A stretch of DNA of 64,000 nucleotides, taken from positions 1 through 64,000 of the forward strand of contig BSBK01008429.1 in assembly GCA_027943335.1 (NCBI GenBank). The letters run 5' to 3'. This DNA comes from Chamaecyparis obtusa (lineage: Eukaryota > Streptophyta > Pinopsida > Cupressales > Cupressaceae). Position 1 is the first letter of the stretch; every line of letters begins with the position of its first letter. The position numbers and the translations under genes were made by a program. Shown here one piece after another: positions 23,440 through 37,190 of this stretch. The notes beneath the pieces are model-generated. The model was given only the letters and a program-made list of their open reading frames with translations. It made no database searches and had not been told where the DNA came from.

Positions 23440-25040
23440 TAGGGTATCTCGGTGACTATTTCATTTTTCATGGCATCAAACTATCTATGCCATTAGCTCC
23501 AATTGGTTGGGTAAACACCAAGAAAAACCTCATTTCCCCATAGAGTCTCTCTAACGTTCGTGACCATCTTGGACCGAAGTGTCCCTAAGGTGCACTTGGC
23601 AACATTGGACAATGATCTTTTGAGGCCCATATCTCAAACCTCATGTGAGGTATCCATGAACCCCAAGGTGTTATAGGATAATGTTATGGAGGCCTACAAT
23701 AAAATATCTCAATTTTGGGAGAATCAACTTTTTTAATTTGGAATTGCAATCATGGTTTATGTCAAAACTTACAATGTGCCTCAGTTAAAATGAGAAACAC
23801 TGCATATCTTTCAAACTGGTTGTCATGGCCTCAATCCATCTACACCATTAGCTTTGGTTGGAAAAATAAACTCTAGGAACAACCTTGTTTCACCTATGGA
23901 GTCCCTTGAACATTAGCAACCATGTCGGATGGGAAGTGTCCCTAAGGTGCACTAAGAAACAATGGGCAGTGATATTTTGAGAACCATATCTTAGGCCTCA
24001 TGCAAGGTATTAGAGAAATTTTAGGTGTTACAAGACCATGCTATGGAGGCCTACAATATAATATCTCATTTTTAGGAGATTCAACTTCATTTTAATTTGG
24101 GAAGGCAATCTCGAGATATGTCAAAACTTGCAATGTGCCTTAGTTGAAATGAGAAACACTGTGTATCTTTCAAACCATTTTTCATGGCCTTAATCTGTCT
24201 ACACCATAAGGTCTATTGGTTTGGTAAACACTAGGAAAAATCTATATTTTCCTTCAGAGTCACTCGAATGTTCACGACCATACTGGACCTAAGTGTCCCT
24301 AAGGTGCACTAAGAAACATTGGAAAGTGATCTTCTAAGGCCTATATCTCAGACCTCATGTGAGGTATCAATGAATTGTAAGGTCTTACAAGACCATGTTA
24401 TGGAGGCCTAAAATAACCTATCTTATTTTTAGCAGATTCAACTTCATTTTAATTTGGGAATGCAATCTTGGTATATGTCAAAACTTGCAATGTGCCTCAC
24501 TTGAAATGAGAAACACAATGTATCTCTCAAACCGTTCATTGTGTCCTCATACTTTTTATGACATTAGCTCCAAATAGCTAGGTAAACCAAAGGAATAACC
24601 TCATTTTACCAATGGAGTCTCTCAAACATTTGTGACCATGCCAGACTGAAGTATCCCTAAGGTACATTAAGCAATATTGGACAGAAATATTTTGAGGCCC
24701 GTATCTTAGAGATCATGAAAGGTATCAAAAAACCATTAGGTGCTACAAAACCATGTTATGGAGGCATATAATAACCTATCTCATTTTTGGGAGATTCAAC
24801 TAAATTTAATTTGTCAAGGCACTCTCAATTTATGTCAAAACTTGCAATGTGGCTTAGTTGAAATGAGGAAAACTGTGTATCTTTCATACCATTCATTGTG
24901 GCCTTGAACCATCTATTCCATATGCTCTTGTTGGCCAGCTAAAACTCTAATAAAAATATTTTTTCTCCCACGGATTCTCTCAAATGTTCATGACCATGCT
25001 AGAATTAAGTGTCCCTAAGGTGCACTAAGTACCATTGGGT
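23440..25040. repeat. Satellite-like tandem repeat, period about 357 bp, about 4.5 copies
   Basis: The anchor cattagctcc or its variants falls at 23491, 23846, 24205, 24562 and 24919, giving spacings of 355, 359, 357 and 357 bp. Each unit also carries 'gtgtccctaaggtgca', 'ttatggaggcctacaataa' and 'gtcaaaacttgcaatgtgcc'. Units are clearly diverged, with scattered substitutions and small indels. The last unit is cut at about 25040. No coding frame spans the units. Confidence 0.9.
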
Positions 25041-25951
25041 ATGTTTTTTAGCATTCTAACATACCGAGAGGTAAAGTGGGACCATGCCTAGGGAAAAAAT
25101 TCCCAATTGGAGGTGATGGAAGTTTCATTTCATTCCCATGATGAATATAACATGATATGGGCTACTTGGTGTCTTTTCCCTAAGTAAATATGATGGATTT
25201 TGCATCAATAGAAAATTTGTTGTCGTGCAAAAATGACTCTGAGTCTTCAAAAATTGAGACACATTATGATAGGGGGGCCTAACATGATCCCATAGGTTCA
25301 AACTGATCATGCATAGGTGTCATTGTTTGTGTATAAGGTAAAATATGGATGAGGTCCTACAAGAATGGTTTGCACATAAAAGAGACCCCAAAACCAATAT
25401 TTAGCACTTATATGAAATTGTATTGATATGGAAAGTAAATGTAGATGACTAATGTTGAAATGAAGAGATAAAGGTACTTACCTCTAAAAAAGAATTGGTA
25501 GAAAACCTTGTTAAATAGACTTAGAAACTATTGATTCTCACGAACTTGAGCTGAAACTATGAGATCTACAAAACCCAAAAAAAAATTTCAATTCTAAGGG
25601 AGGTCATCCTTGACCCTGATAAAAGGTCAAAGACCACCTCAAGATTTTGAAGGTCATCTTTGACTTTGTTCGCAGATCCCAGAAGTTCGGCAAAAAGGGT
25701 ATCCATAGCTACACTTTAATTCATTGTCCCGCACCTATACCTACAACAAAAATGGTTTTATTGTTTGTTTGGGGGGTTTTCCTTAGTCAAACCCCAATTT
25801 GGAATCAACCTTAATAATGGAATTGAAATAGAGAATGCTAGCAAGTAGTAGAAGTAGATCTAACAACGAAGCTATGATATTCAATAGATATGCAATTGTA
25901 TTTGAAATGTAATCAAGTATGTTAATATGAAAGCTTGGAATCAACACTAAA
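25041..25951. other. Sequence probably belonging to the LTR of element J
   Basis: No gene. It includes the second copy of the array-flanking repeat (about 25190-25330). The 'ggtcatctttgac'-type motifs at 25590-25690 resemble those at 59800-59900 on the far side of element G. This suggests one older element was split, but the LTR ends could not be fixed. Confidence 0.4.
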
Positions 25952-26142
25952 AAATGTAAATCTAAATCTGTTAACACAAAGGTAAATGCTTTGGTGTTTC
26001 TCTAAAATAACATGAAGGAGGATTTAATCAATCAACATAGCATTGTCTTCTCCTCTACAATCATAATATACAAATTTAGTACGAAGGGATGAGGATGGAG
26101 GACAATGGTCAAGTAGGAGGAAGTTTGAATTCAAACTAAAAA

Positions 26143-27872
26143 ATGGGTGGAAATCCAGGGCCACAGGCTGAGAGTGTTGTTGGTAATGGCATCTTTGCAG
26201 ATCAGGGAGTGGGGAACTCAGAGAACATAGAGGGGGATCCAAGGGTTAAGCAGAAAGATCCTAGTAAGGAGGTCGGGGTGGGAGAAGGGAACCTTTCCCC
26301 TTCTTCCTCAGCCTCGAAGACTCAGATAAGGGATCAGGGTGGTAAAGCCATACATCATCGGTGGTCAACACTTTTTGGATTTCAACCTACAGGCAAGTCT
26401 TCTTTCCCTTCAATAAAGGATCTTTCTGAAAAAGAGAAAGGCAATTTTATCATAGAGATTCTTGATGAGTTCGTGGATCACAATATCACCTCAATGGACC
26501 ATACTCTTGTAGGAAAATTTGTGGGGTCTAGAACTAACATAGATATTGTGAGAATCTTTGCTAAAAAGAAATGGGAGCTAAAGGGGAAAGTCCTTGTCAT
26601 GACTATGGATAAGGACTTTCTCTCCTTTGAGTTTCTTGTACAGAAGACTTAGACAAAATCCTTTGTGCGGGCACCTGGTCAATAGGTAAGGCCACTCTAG
26701 TGTTGCAAAAATGGACTCCAAAGCTAGATCTCAATGATTCTTTCTTTTTCCAAGCCCTGGTGTGGGTAAGGCTCCCAGAACTCCCTTTAGAATTTTGGGT
26801 TGAAGATGTCTTCATTGGAATAGCCAGATCCTTTGGTACTTTGCTCTCAATTGATCCAGTGACTATTTCCAAAAGCTGCCTCACCTATGCTAGGATCTGC
26901 ATAGGGGTGGAAGAGGGCCAAGACATGCCAGAAATTATCGTGCTCCAATCCAAAATGGGAAAACATTTGCAAAAGTTGGACTATGAAAGTATCCCTTTTT
27001 ATTGCTTCCACTATAAGAAAGTGGGACACAAAGCCATGCTGTGTCCAATACACATAAATTTAGAAAAAGAAAGGAAAGCTATAGCTGTTAAAAAGATCAA
27101 GCCAGGTAAACCCACTGAAAAGGATAGCCTCCCAAGGGAGACAACCATTCCACAATCTGATATAGATGTCAAGACTCATAGAGTGTGGAAAAAAAAGGAC
27201 AAACTAGAGGACACTTAGGTGATTCTTGACACACCAAAATATAACCAAAATCCTCATGAAGGGGAACAAAAGCATAATACCAAATCAAGACAAGAGATCA
27301 CTACTCTCAGAGAGGTGTCTCCCCAATCAAAAAGCATAGACTTGGAAGTCAACATTCAGCAAGAATCCATGATAGAATCTAGAGACAATGGTCAGGGGGA
27401 AGGAGATGACTCACACCCAAGTTCTATCTTTGTCTCCTTCATCCTGGACTCCCTTGAATCCCCTTTGGAAGAATGTTTTTCAAGCCTAGCTAGGGTCATA
27501 CTTGGTGGCCCCCCGGATTCTCGCCTCTACCCAGAGATACAAGATTCAAATAAAGTTCAACAAATGGACTTTATTTTGGGAACTATCTCTCCAAGGAAAC
27601 TCACCAAGATGGAGGAGCTCTTTTCCAAATATAAAGATGAAAAAGAGGGATGGACAAAGGTTTATAGTAAAAAGAGAACCAAAAGTAGAGACCCCTCTTC
27701 GGTTTCTCTAGAAGCTACTAGGAGCAAAAACAGAGCAGACGCTGGGGCTAAAATCAAATCCCCTGGCAGAAAGAAAGCTAGTCAGATTAGGCAAGAGGAA
27801 GCCTACAAGAATATCATGAATGGAACCCAAAAAACCATCCAGGCTTCTTGCACTCCCAGTAAGAAATGTTAG
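26143..27872 (+). pseudogene. G ORF1: L1-type nucleic-acid-binding protein (DUF4283 plus zinc knuckle)
   Basis: From ATG at 26143 a Gly/Ser-rich leader leads to RWSTLFGFQPTGKSSFP, then a DUF4283-type core. The core spans a one-base frameshift near 26643: FEFLVQK in one frame, then GTWSIGKATLVLQKW in the other. RLPELPLEFW and ISKSCLTYARICIGVE complete it. A degenerate zinc knuckle, CFHYKKVGHKAMLC, has tyrosine at the second cysteine. A charged tail follows with one TAG at 27216-27218 and ends at 27872. Plant L1 ORF1 proteins of this type bind the element RNA. The family assignment is from recognisable motifs. Confidence 0.82.
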
Positions 27873-28932
27873 TAAATCCAAAGGACCCTAGTGAGCTGAT
27901 TATCTCACACAAGCTGATTGTTATAGGAAGACCTCTCATCTCACAAATCTTCTCTATAGTAATAAAAAATGAAGTGATAGCCATGTATGAAACTCAATAG
28001 GGCAACAATGATTGGTTCTCCCAAGGCCAAGGTCGTAGACGTGGCTATGGTCTCAGCTTAGTCATCACTTTTGCTATTACACAGACCAATCTTTCTGAGG
28101 CTGACTTTACTCATCACATGCTCACCTCTATTGCCAACTAGGGTACTAACTAGTTTTCCTTTTTGGCTTCTAGAAAGGAAGCTTACATCATCAAGACCCA
28201 TGCCAATACTTTCCATCAAGCAAAGCTAGATTCTTTGGATGGAGAAGATCTTCAAAGTACTGATGCAATAATTAAATATAATTATTATTGCAAAGGGCTT
28301 GTTCGGAGAAGTTATTTCACTCATGTGGAGCTAGGGAGGACTTGCAAGAGTTTTAATAACACATCACCTCCACACACATTTAGGGCCCCCTTCCCCAAAT
28401 ATTGTAATCATTTCAAAAAAACAACTTTTAGAAAGCCCTATGATGAAGTTAGAAAGAAGGCAAGCAACAATTTTTGGCTAAACTAGAGGAAAACCAGAGC
28501 ATTCATGAAAGCCATGGTTGGGGAAAGGTTAAGAAGGGAGCCAGAGTGTGATAGTGAGAAATGGAAGAAGCGTACAAAAGTTTGGAATGCCTTATAGAAA
28601 GGGGATATCACTACTTTTATTGAAAGACTCCATGGTTGCAAGAAGGAAATCACTAAAATCTTTGTCAAAACCTCGAATGAAGGGATGGTGGAGATTGAGG
28701 GAAAGTCATTTACCATCACAGAGGAGGTTATTTCCATGGTCATTGACATTCCCATCCCTGAAAAAAAATTCTATAGAGACCAAAAACTATCTGACATTGC
28801 CGTCAAAAATTTTGTGAGGGATGACAAGGAGACAAATGCTATAGCCAAGTCTGGCACCTACTACCTTCCTAGGAGCTTGAAGATGCTTTGGCAATATCTT
28901 TTGAAGGCCCTCATCTTTTATGTCACCCCAGA

Positions 28933-30424
28933 TGTTGGACTACAACTAATTTGGAATCTGATTGAAGAATCTATGATTAAATATCACTAAGGAGTTGCTA
29001 ATTGGATATGTAATATGATTAAATTAGTATTATGTTGTCATTGATGTCAACTAGTTTGATAGGACTTATCTTGTAAGTTACTATACCGAGACATCTAAAG
29101 AAACGTGAAAGAGATGAAGAAGAGAGAAATCTACACAGGGAAAGATGTACATGACAGATGAGGATAAGGAACACATTGAGTAACTTGTTGATGAGTCTAT
29201 GACTTGATGATATTGACTTTATTATGTTGCATTCATCTATGATGAAGTATAGAGCCGAGAGACACAAAGTAGTGTTGTCAGTAAATGAAGCAATTCTAGT
29301 ATACACCAATGGAGTCTAGTGTATACTGATCACAGTATTAACTGAGAAGTGTTCATTGACACATTCCTTTGTTAACTGAGCAGAACAAAATGAATTAAAT
29401 GATTAGTTTAGCTGATAAGATTGATGAGCTGTAAAGTACATTGATTTCAATGATAACAGATAATGTTTGTTATGAAGATCGATAGCTAAAAAAATTAAAG
29501 GAAGATCTAATGGAGTAGATTGAAATGTGTTATTGACACATCAACTAAGAAAGTTTGAAGCGACAAAATCTATGAATGTGGTTAAGTGGCAAAATTTGAT
29601 GGAGGAGAAGAAAATGATTTACTCATCTATATAAGAGACTAAAATTTCATTATGGAATGATGCCAGAAGAAGTAGAAACTGTAGGAATATTGCGTGAACA
29701 AGGTTTTCATACATTCTGATCATACTGGTTAAGTAAGAACCAAGCTGTAGAACAATTACCGAGCTACAAAGAGCAATTACCGACGGACAATAATTTGATA
29801 CAGTATTGAATTTGAAGTGACATATTGATCAGAAGGATTTGTATGGACTAAATATTGATCTGTAATCTGAAATTGAAGTTGTATTAAATTAGATCATTTA
29901 CTGTTACATATTTAACCATTGTATATAGTCAAAATCTCTTAACCGAGTGGACTCTGAAAGTCTTATGATGTATCATTCATAGAATGAACATTGTTATCAT
30001 GTCAACCCCATAGTGAATGCTGGTTGGACGATAACTTCTAGTCTAAATTCCTCTAACAAGGTCACACCTAACAGTGTGTTTGTAAACCTTTAACAGGGTT
30101 GGGTCTTAACTGACCTCACTTCAAAAGAGTGAACAATTTTTGGGTTGCCGGACCCAGGTGGTTTTTCCCTTTACAGGGTTTCCACGTTAAATCTCTTGTG
30201 TTATGTGTTGATTGTGATATTTGTTTGTTATCATACTTTACATGTTACAAGTTAGATTTGATCGGTAATTGTTATAGTATTAGACTGGTAATCGGTAAAA
30301 GCATAGACAGTGAAAGTAATTATTGTTTACCGAGGAGCATAAATTGAAGAAGTTGTTTTGAATTATACATTTTGTATTGGGACACTGGATAACTAATTCA
30401 CCCCCCCTGTCAGTTATTCTAACA
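28933..30424 (+). repeat. 5' LTR of element C
   Basis: Starts TGTTGG and ends TTATTCTAACA. TATA-like ctatataag lies near 29621. Ends in a C-run (accccccct) shared by the D LTRs. Confidence 0.93.
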
Positions 30425-30426
30425 AT

Positions 30427-30437
30427 TGGTATCAGAG
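30427..30437 (+). other. Primer binding site of element C
   Basis: TGGTATCAGAG, initiator tRNA-Met type, two bases after the LTR. Confidence 0.92.
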
Positions 30438-30488
30438 TGGAGGTTGCTTAGAACAAAGTTTTAAGGACTTAAGCACAAAGGTCTCAAG

Positions 30489-33400
30489 ATGTATAAGGGG
30501 GAAGTACTGAAGCTAAACAAAGAGAAATTCATAGTATGGAAAAGTAGGATGAAGTTGCACATATTTGGAATTGGGAATTCTGCACTAGATTTGATAGAAA
30601 ATGGCTACATATAACCACTCACTGGTCCCTTAACTCTTGATTAACTAAAGGACAGGCATGAACACAATGTCACTATGATGGAACTTGTTGCTTCCTGTAC
30701 CGATGCCAAATTTCAAGACATCAAGGGTTGTGATACTGCTAAGAAGATGTGGGACAAGTTAAATTTGATATACAGTGGAGATCTTAATGTTAAAAGAGCT
30801 CGAGCTGAAAGTCTAAGAGGTAGATTTGATGATATGAGATGAAAGAAGGTGAGAACATTGTACGATAATCAAATAGACTAAAAGAGGTGGTACATGCTAT
30901 TAGAGCATCTGATGGAGTGATTGATGATGAAACAGTGATAAGCAAGATTCTCAAAACTTTGTTGCCAGTTTATGCAATCGGGATCTCTGCAATTCATGAA
31001 ACAATAGCTACATCCAACCTTACTCTTGACACTTTGATTGGTAAACTTTACAACCTTTGAATTAAACAAATTTGATAATAGTGTTGTTCCTTCTGTTGAA
31101 CCCACTTTCATGTCTTCTTTGAAGATTGGACAGTCTAGCCAGAATAGTAAGAATTATGATAGTGATGGTAATATCGATGATGAACTTGATGAGCTTGAAG
31201 CTCTTATGGCTAGAAGATTGCCCAAAGGAAAAGGAAGGTATAGAGGTAAGCTACCTTTGGCATGTTTTAACTATAAGAAGTCAGTCACATCATTGCTAGA
31301 TGTCCTCAGAAGAAAGATGATGATAGATCCAAAGACCAATCTAAAGGAAGCTATGGGAGAAGAGTCAACAGATGCTACCGACACAACAATAGAGACAACC
31401 AAGATGATAAAGGCAAAAAGGTATGTTACATAGAAGAAGATATTGAAACTGAATCTAATTTTGATGATGACATAGAAGTTGTATTTGTTGCTATGAAAGA
31501 AGACTCAGAGGAAGAAGAGAAACATGAAGAGATAGCACTGATCTCTAAAGTAAGTAGAAATGATACATGGATCATAGACAGTGGTTGTACACATCATATG
31601 ATTGGTGATGTAGAGAATTTTGATCATCTTGTTGAATATAATGGAGGATCTGTGAGAATGGGAAATGATGCACCTTGTATGGTAAGAGATAAAGGTTCAC
31701 TAATGATCAATGATAGAATACAATGTGAAAATGCATACTGGGTAGATGGATTGAACTATAATTTGTTAAGTGTGGCTCAGCTAAACAATTCAAGCCACTG
31801 ACTAGTTTTTGAGAGCAAAAAGGTGAAGATCTATGATGATGAAGGAAGACTTGTCAGAACTAGTACACAATCCAAAGGTAATCTATTCTATCTTGATATG
31901 GATCAGTCTTCTTGTTTGTTAATAAAGGATGAAGATGCTTTGTTGTGGCACAAAAGGTTATGCCAAGTGAACTTTGACAACATGATCAAGATTAGTAAAA
32001 AGAAAAGAGTTAGAGGATTGCCTAACTTGACAAAACCTAATCATGCCATGTGCCATGAATGTTAGAAAGGTAAGATGACTAAGTCTAGTTTTAAAAGTAA
32101 AGACTACTCAACAAAGAAGATACTTGAGTTGGTTCATACCGACCTATGTGATCCTATGAGAACTCAGAGTTGTTCTGGTGATACATATTTTATTCTTTTT
32201 ATTGATGACTATACTAGACTGATGACTGTTATGTTCCTAAAAGAGAAATCTGAAGCCTTTAAAATGTTTAAGTGGTATAAAGCTAAGGTAGAGAAAGAGA
32301 TTGGAAAAGAAATAAAATGCTTAAGATTTGATAGAGGAGGTGAATTTATCTCTGATGAATTTACTAATTTCTATAATGAGCATGGAATGAAAAGATAGGT
32401 CTTTGCACCAAGGACACCTCAGCGAAATGGCATTGTTGAAAGGAGGAATAGGTCTATAATTGACTGTTCTAGAACATTGATGATACAAAAGAATGTTGCT
32501 TGGACATATTGGAGGGAAGCTATCAGTACAACTGTGTATGTTCTTAACCAAGTACAACTAAAGAAGGACATCAACTGAACACCTTATGAGATATGGTTTG
32601 GACACAAACCTACTATAAGTTATTTCAAAATTTTTGGAAGTAAACACTTTATTTTGAAAGATGAGAGAAATGGAAAATTTGATTCTAAAGGAGATGAAGG
32701 GATATTTCTAGGATATTCCTCTACAAGTAAAGCATATAAATGTTTGAATAAGGTTACAAATAAGATAGTTGAAAGTACTAATGTTCATGTTGATGAGTTT
32801 GATGACAAGAACATAGAGGAAAGTACAAAGGAAGTTGAAGACTATGGTAGATTCACTTACATTGAACATCCAGAGTATCTACCAAGGCCACAAGCTGTGA
32901 CAATCGGTCAGTGGGGAAACAATGCAAGACAACGGGCAATACAAACCGATAAACAAGATGGAGCTACCGAGAAAGAAAATGACCCTGAGTAGGATGAGCA
33001 AGAAAGGAGAAATCAAGTTCTAGCTATTTTTGTTAGAAGACATCATCTTGAGACACAAATCATTGGAGAAAGACATGTTGGAATGCAAACTAGAAGCAAA
33101 ACAAGACAAGGTATATGTCTAGTTTGTGAATTTGAACCTAAAAATGTGAAAGTTGCATTAGAGAATGAAGAATGGATTAATGAAATGGAGGAAATAGAGC
33201 AAGTAGAGAAGAAAAAAACCTGGTCCTTAGTACCCTAACCTAAAGATAAGAATGTTATTGATACTAAGTGGATATTCAGGAATAAATTGAATGAAAATGG
33301 TGAAGTCACAAGAAATAAAGCTAGATTGGTATGCAAGGGATATGCATAGGAAAAAGGTGTTGACTATGGTGAAAAATTTGCACCTGTTGCTAGATTGGAA

Positions 33401-34669
33401 GGAGTTAGAATGCTACTTGCATATGCTACACACAAGAAATTCATAGTCTATCAAATGGATGTGAAGTCAACATTTCAGAATGGTATACTTGAAGAAGAGG
33501 TCTACATCGAACAAACTAAAGGATTTGTTGATCCCGACAATAAAGACATGGTATGTAGATTACATAAAGCTTTATATGGCTTGAAGCAAGGACCTAGAGC
33601 ATGGTATGAAAGACTACATATGTACTTGTTAAGTATTGGATTTGTTAGAACAAGTGAAAACAACAATCTATACATGAAAGGTGATACTGATGATACTATT
33701 ATCATTGTTGAAATATTTGTTGATGATATTATTTTTGGAGGCTCAAATCTTGTATGCAAGACATTTGCTAATGAAATGAAAAAGGAATTTGAAATGTCTA
33801 TGTTCGGAGAGATTAAGTTCTTTCTTGGACTACAAGTGGTTCAGTAGAGTGATGGAATATTCATCACACAATCTAAATACATAAAGGAAGTACTGAAAAC
33901 ATTTGGCATGGAAGATGCTAAACCTATGGGAACACCGATGGCTACTGGATGCAAATTGACAAAGGATAATGAAACTACAGAGGTAAACCAAACACTTTAC
34001 CAATCCATGATTGGTAAGTTAATGTATGTAGTTCACAGTAGACCAGATATAGCACATGTTGTGGGTATTGTTGCAAGATTTTCTGCTAATCCTAGAGAAT
34101 CACACATGATAGCTACAAAAAGGATCTTAAGATACCTGAATAAAATACAAAATTATGAATTATGGTATCCTAAGGAAGGGAAGTTTGAACTAAAAGTTTA
34201 CACCGATGCTGATTGGGCTAGAAATGTGGATAATAGAAAAGGTACCACTGGAGGAGCATTTTTCTATGGTGAAAGACTTGTAACCTAGACAAGTAAAAAG
34301 CAGGCTTACATTTCTCAGTCTACAATTGAAGAAGAGTATGTTGCTGCTGCTACTAACTATTCAAACATTTCATATATCAAGCAAGTGTTGGAAGGGATGA
34401 ATGATGTAATCACTAACCCGGTGATTATATATTGTGACAACACTAGTGCTATTAATATTTCAAAGAATCTTGTGATGCACTCTAAGACAAAGCATATATC
34501 TATTAAGTATCATTACTTAAGAGAACAAGTGTAAGAGAAGAAAGTGAAGTTATAATTTGTCACAACTAAAGAACAACTTGCAGATATTTTTACAAAGCCT
34601 CTACCGAAGGACACATTTGAATACTTGAGGACTAGACTTGGGGTCTATCCCCTATCTATCGGTCACTAG
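30489..34669 (+). pseudogene. Element C gag-pol
   Basis: ATG at 30489 (MYKGEVLKLNKEKF). The gag core includes MWDKLNLIYSGDLNVKRAR, with frameshifts near 30840 and 31045. The zinc knuckle region near 31260 starts CFNY and is frameshifted. Protease has IIDSGCTHHM (Asp-Ser-Gly at 31577-31585). Integrase has LLWHKRL, HTDLCDP, FIDDYTR, DRGGEF and PQRNGIVERRNR. A linker precedes RT, which has KARLVCKGYA, YQMDVKSTF, LYGLKQGPRAWYERL and FVDDIIFGG. RNase H has VYTDADWA and ADIFTKPLPKD. The end is LSIGH, stop at 34669. At least ten in-frame stops are scattered through it. Confidence 0.93.
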
Positions 34670-35183
34670 GGTGATTTGGTTGTTGCATCAACCTACTTTT
34701 ATCAGAAGATCATTTATGTTGATGTAGCATAGTTCACGCTTTGAATCATGTTCAAGGTTGTGATTAAGTTTGGAGAACTTGAACCGATTAGGATATCAGT
34801 ATACAGAGATACAGAGGATGACATAATTGTTTGTTTATTTGTTTCTTTGGCATTTTTGTCAAAGGGAGAAATAAATAATATGAAAAGGGACAAGCATCAA
34901 TGATAATTATCTAAGGGAGAGACAATCTAAATGAGACACAGTATTGAAGATTAGTTACAAAGAATAGAAGCAGGAACAAGAGAACTAAAAGGAGAATTGA
35001 AAAGATCACAACTACAGAATGGTAAAGTTATATTATCTAATGTTTCCTAGTAACATAGTGATTAAACATATTAAGTCTGTTTGACTTACATCATTTTGTT
35101 CACAAAGTTGTAGAATATATGTTTGGTATGTGTATGGTACATTTCATATTACTTGAGTTGCCATCAATGCCAAAGGGAGAGAT
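34670..35183 (+). other. Element C post-pol region with two polypurine-type tracts
   Basis: Non-coding. 'gtcaaagggagaaataaa' lies near 34860, and 'gccaaagggagagatta' ends directly at the 3' LTR. The second is the functional tract by position. The same pair occurs in element D. Confidence 0.75.
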
Positions 35184-36649
35184 TATTGGTCTACAACTGA
35201 TTTGGAAACTGATTGAAGAATCTATGATTAAAGATCACTTTGGAGTTGTTGATTGGATATGTAATATGATTAAATCAATATTATGTTGTCATTGATGTCA
35301 ACTAGTTTGACATCACTTATCTTGTAAGTTACTATACCGAGACATTCGAAGAAAGGTGAAAGAGATGAAGAACAGAGAAATCTACATGGGGAAAGATGTA
35401 CATGATAGATGAGGATAAGGAACACATTGATTAACTTGTTGATGAGTCTATGACTTGATGATATTGACTTTATTATGTTGCATTCATCTATGATGAAGTA
35501 TAGAGCTGAAAGACACAAAGCAGTGTTGTCGGTAAATGAAGCAATTCTAGTATACACCGATAGAGTGTAGTGTATACCGATTGCAGTATTAATTGAGCAG
35601 TGTTCACCAATGCATTTCTTTGTTAACCGAGTGGAACATAATGAATTAAATGATTAGTTTAGCCGATAAGATTGATGAACTATAAAGTACCTCAATTTCA
35701 GTGATAACAGATAATGTTTGTTATGAAGATCGATGGCTAAAAAAATTAAAGGAAGATCTAATGGAGTAGATTGAAACATGTTATTGACACATCAGCCAAG
35801 AAAGTTTGAAGTGGAAAAATCTGATGGAGCAAAAGAAAATGATTTACTCATCTATATAAGAGACTAAAATTTCATTATGGAATGATGCCAAAAGAAGTAG
35901 AAACTACAAGAATATTCTGTGAACAAAGTTTTCATGCATTCTGATCATACTGGTTAAGTAAGAACTAAGTTGCATAATAATTACTGAGCTACAGAGAGCA
36001 ATTACCGAAAGATAGTAAGTTGATACAGTATTGAATCTGAAGTGACATATTGATCAGAAGGATTTGTATGGACTAAATATTGATCTGTAATCTACAATTG
36101 AAGTTGTATTAAAGAAGATCATTTACTGTTAGATATTTAACCATTGTATATAGTCAAAATCTCTTAACTGAGTGGAATCTGAAAGTCTTATGATGTATCA
36201 TTCATAGAATGAACATTGTTATCCTATCAACCCCATAGTGAATGCTGGTTGGACAATAACTTCTAGTCTAAAATCCTCTAACAAGGTCACACCTGACAAT
36301 GTGTTTGTAAACCTTTAACAGGGTTGGGTCTTAACCGACCTCAATTTAGAAGAGTGAATAATTTTTGGGTTGCTGGTCCTAAGTGGTTTTTCCCTTTACA
36401 AAGTTTCCACGTTAAATCTCTTGTGTTATGTGTTGATTGTGATATTTGTTTGTTATCATACTTTACATATTACATGTTAGATTTGATCAGTAACTATTAT
36501 AGTATTAGACTGGTAATCAGTAGAAGAATAGACAGTGAAAGTAATTATTGTTTACTGAGGAGTAGAAATTGAAGAAGTTGTTTTGAATTATACATTTTGT
36601 ATTGGGACACTAGATAACTGAGTCACCCCCCCTCTTAGTTATTCTAACA
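35184..36649 (+). repeat. 3' LTR of element C
   Basis: Aligns with 28933-30424 throughout. Its first dinucleotide is TA instead of TG. Ends CTAACA before the target duplication. Confidence 0.92.
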
Positions 36650-37190
36650 CTAGATACTGGGTTTGACAGAATCCACACCTATCATTTCATCTTGCTTAAT
36701 CATTTTAGGCATGGTTTTAAAATTTCCATTCCTTTTTATCTCTTTTCTACTATGAATAAGAATATCACTAGTTTTAGAGATAAGAAAATTGCTAATCCCA
36801 CCCTGCATGAAGGATTTCTTCTATTGATAATAGTGAGGAAGTTGATAATAAGAAACAAAACAAGGGATCCCCTTCCAAGAAGCATCCCCTCAAAGCTGTC
36901 AAAATTGAAAAACCCTCTAAAAAATAGGATAGGAAGGAGGTTTACTTGGAGGAAGAGTACAATGACAAGGAGGAAGAAATGGATATGGAATATGAAGAGG
37001 GTAATCCTAATATGGAAGCTACAAACATGCAAGAACTGGTCAAAGAGGAAATCCCCAAATCTATGTAGGACCTCTCAGGTCGTCCGTTGGTTGATCTTAC
37101 TATAAGTGAGGATAAAACCCATCCTCCTTAGTCCCCACCTGGCACCAATATCAAGAATCGTGACCCTGTAACTTTAGATAATGAAGAGCA

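Larger units (their letters stand above)
28933..36649 (+). mobile_element. Element C: Sirevirus-like Ty1/copia retrotransposon
   Basis: LTRs at 28933-30424 (1492 bp) and 35184-36649 (1466 bp). Flanks are ccaga (28928-28932) and ctaga (36650-36654), a 5-bp duplication with one mismatch. Gag-pol order is gag, protease, integrase, RT, RNase H, which defines copia. The long LTRs and a repeated polypurine-type motif before the 3' LTR suggest the Sirevirus group. Many stops and at least two frameshifts make it non-functional. Confidence 0.93.

Noticed and set aside
26143..27872. ORF1 of G as a host gene
   Set aside because: DUF4283 plus zinc knuckle, a frameshift and stops, and the LINE-type flanks all fit a retroelement remnant better.
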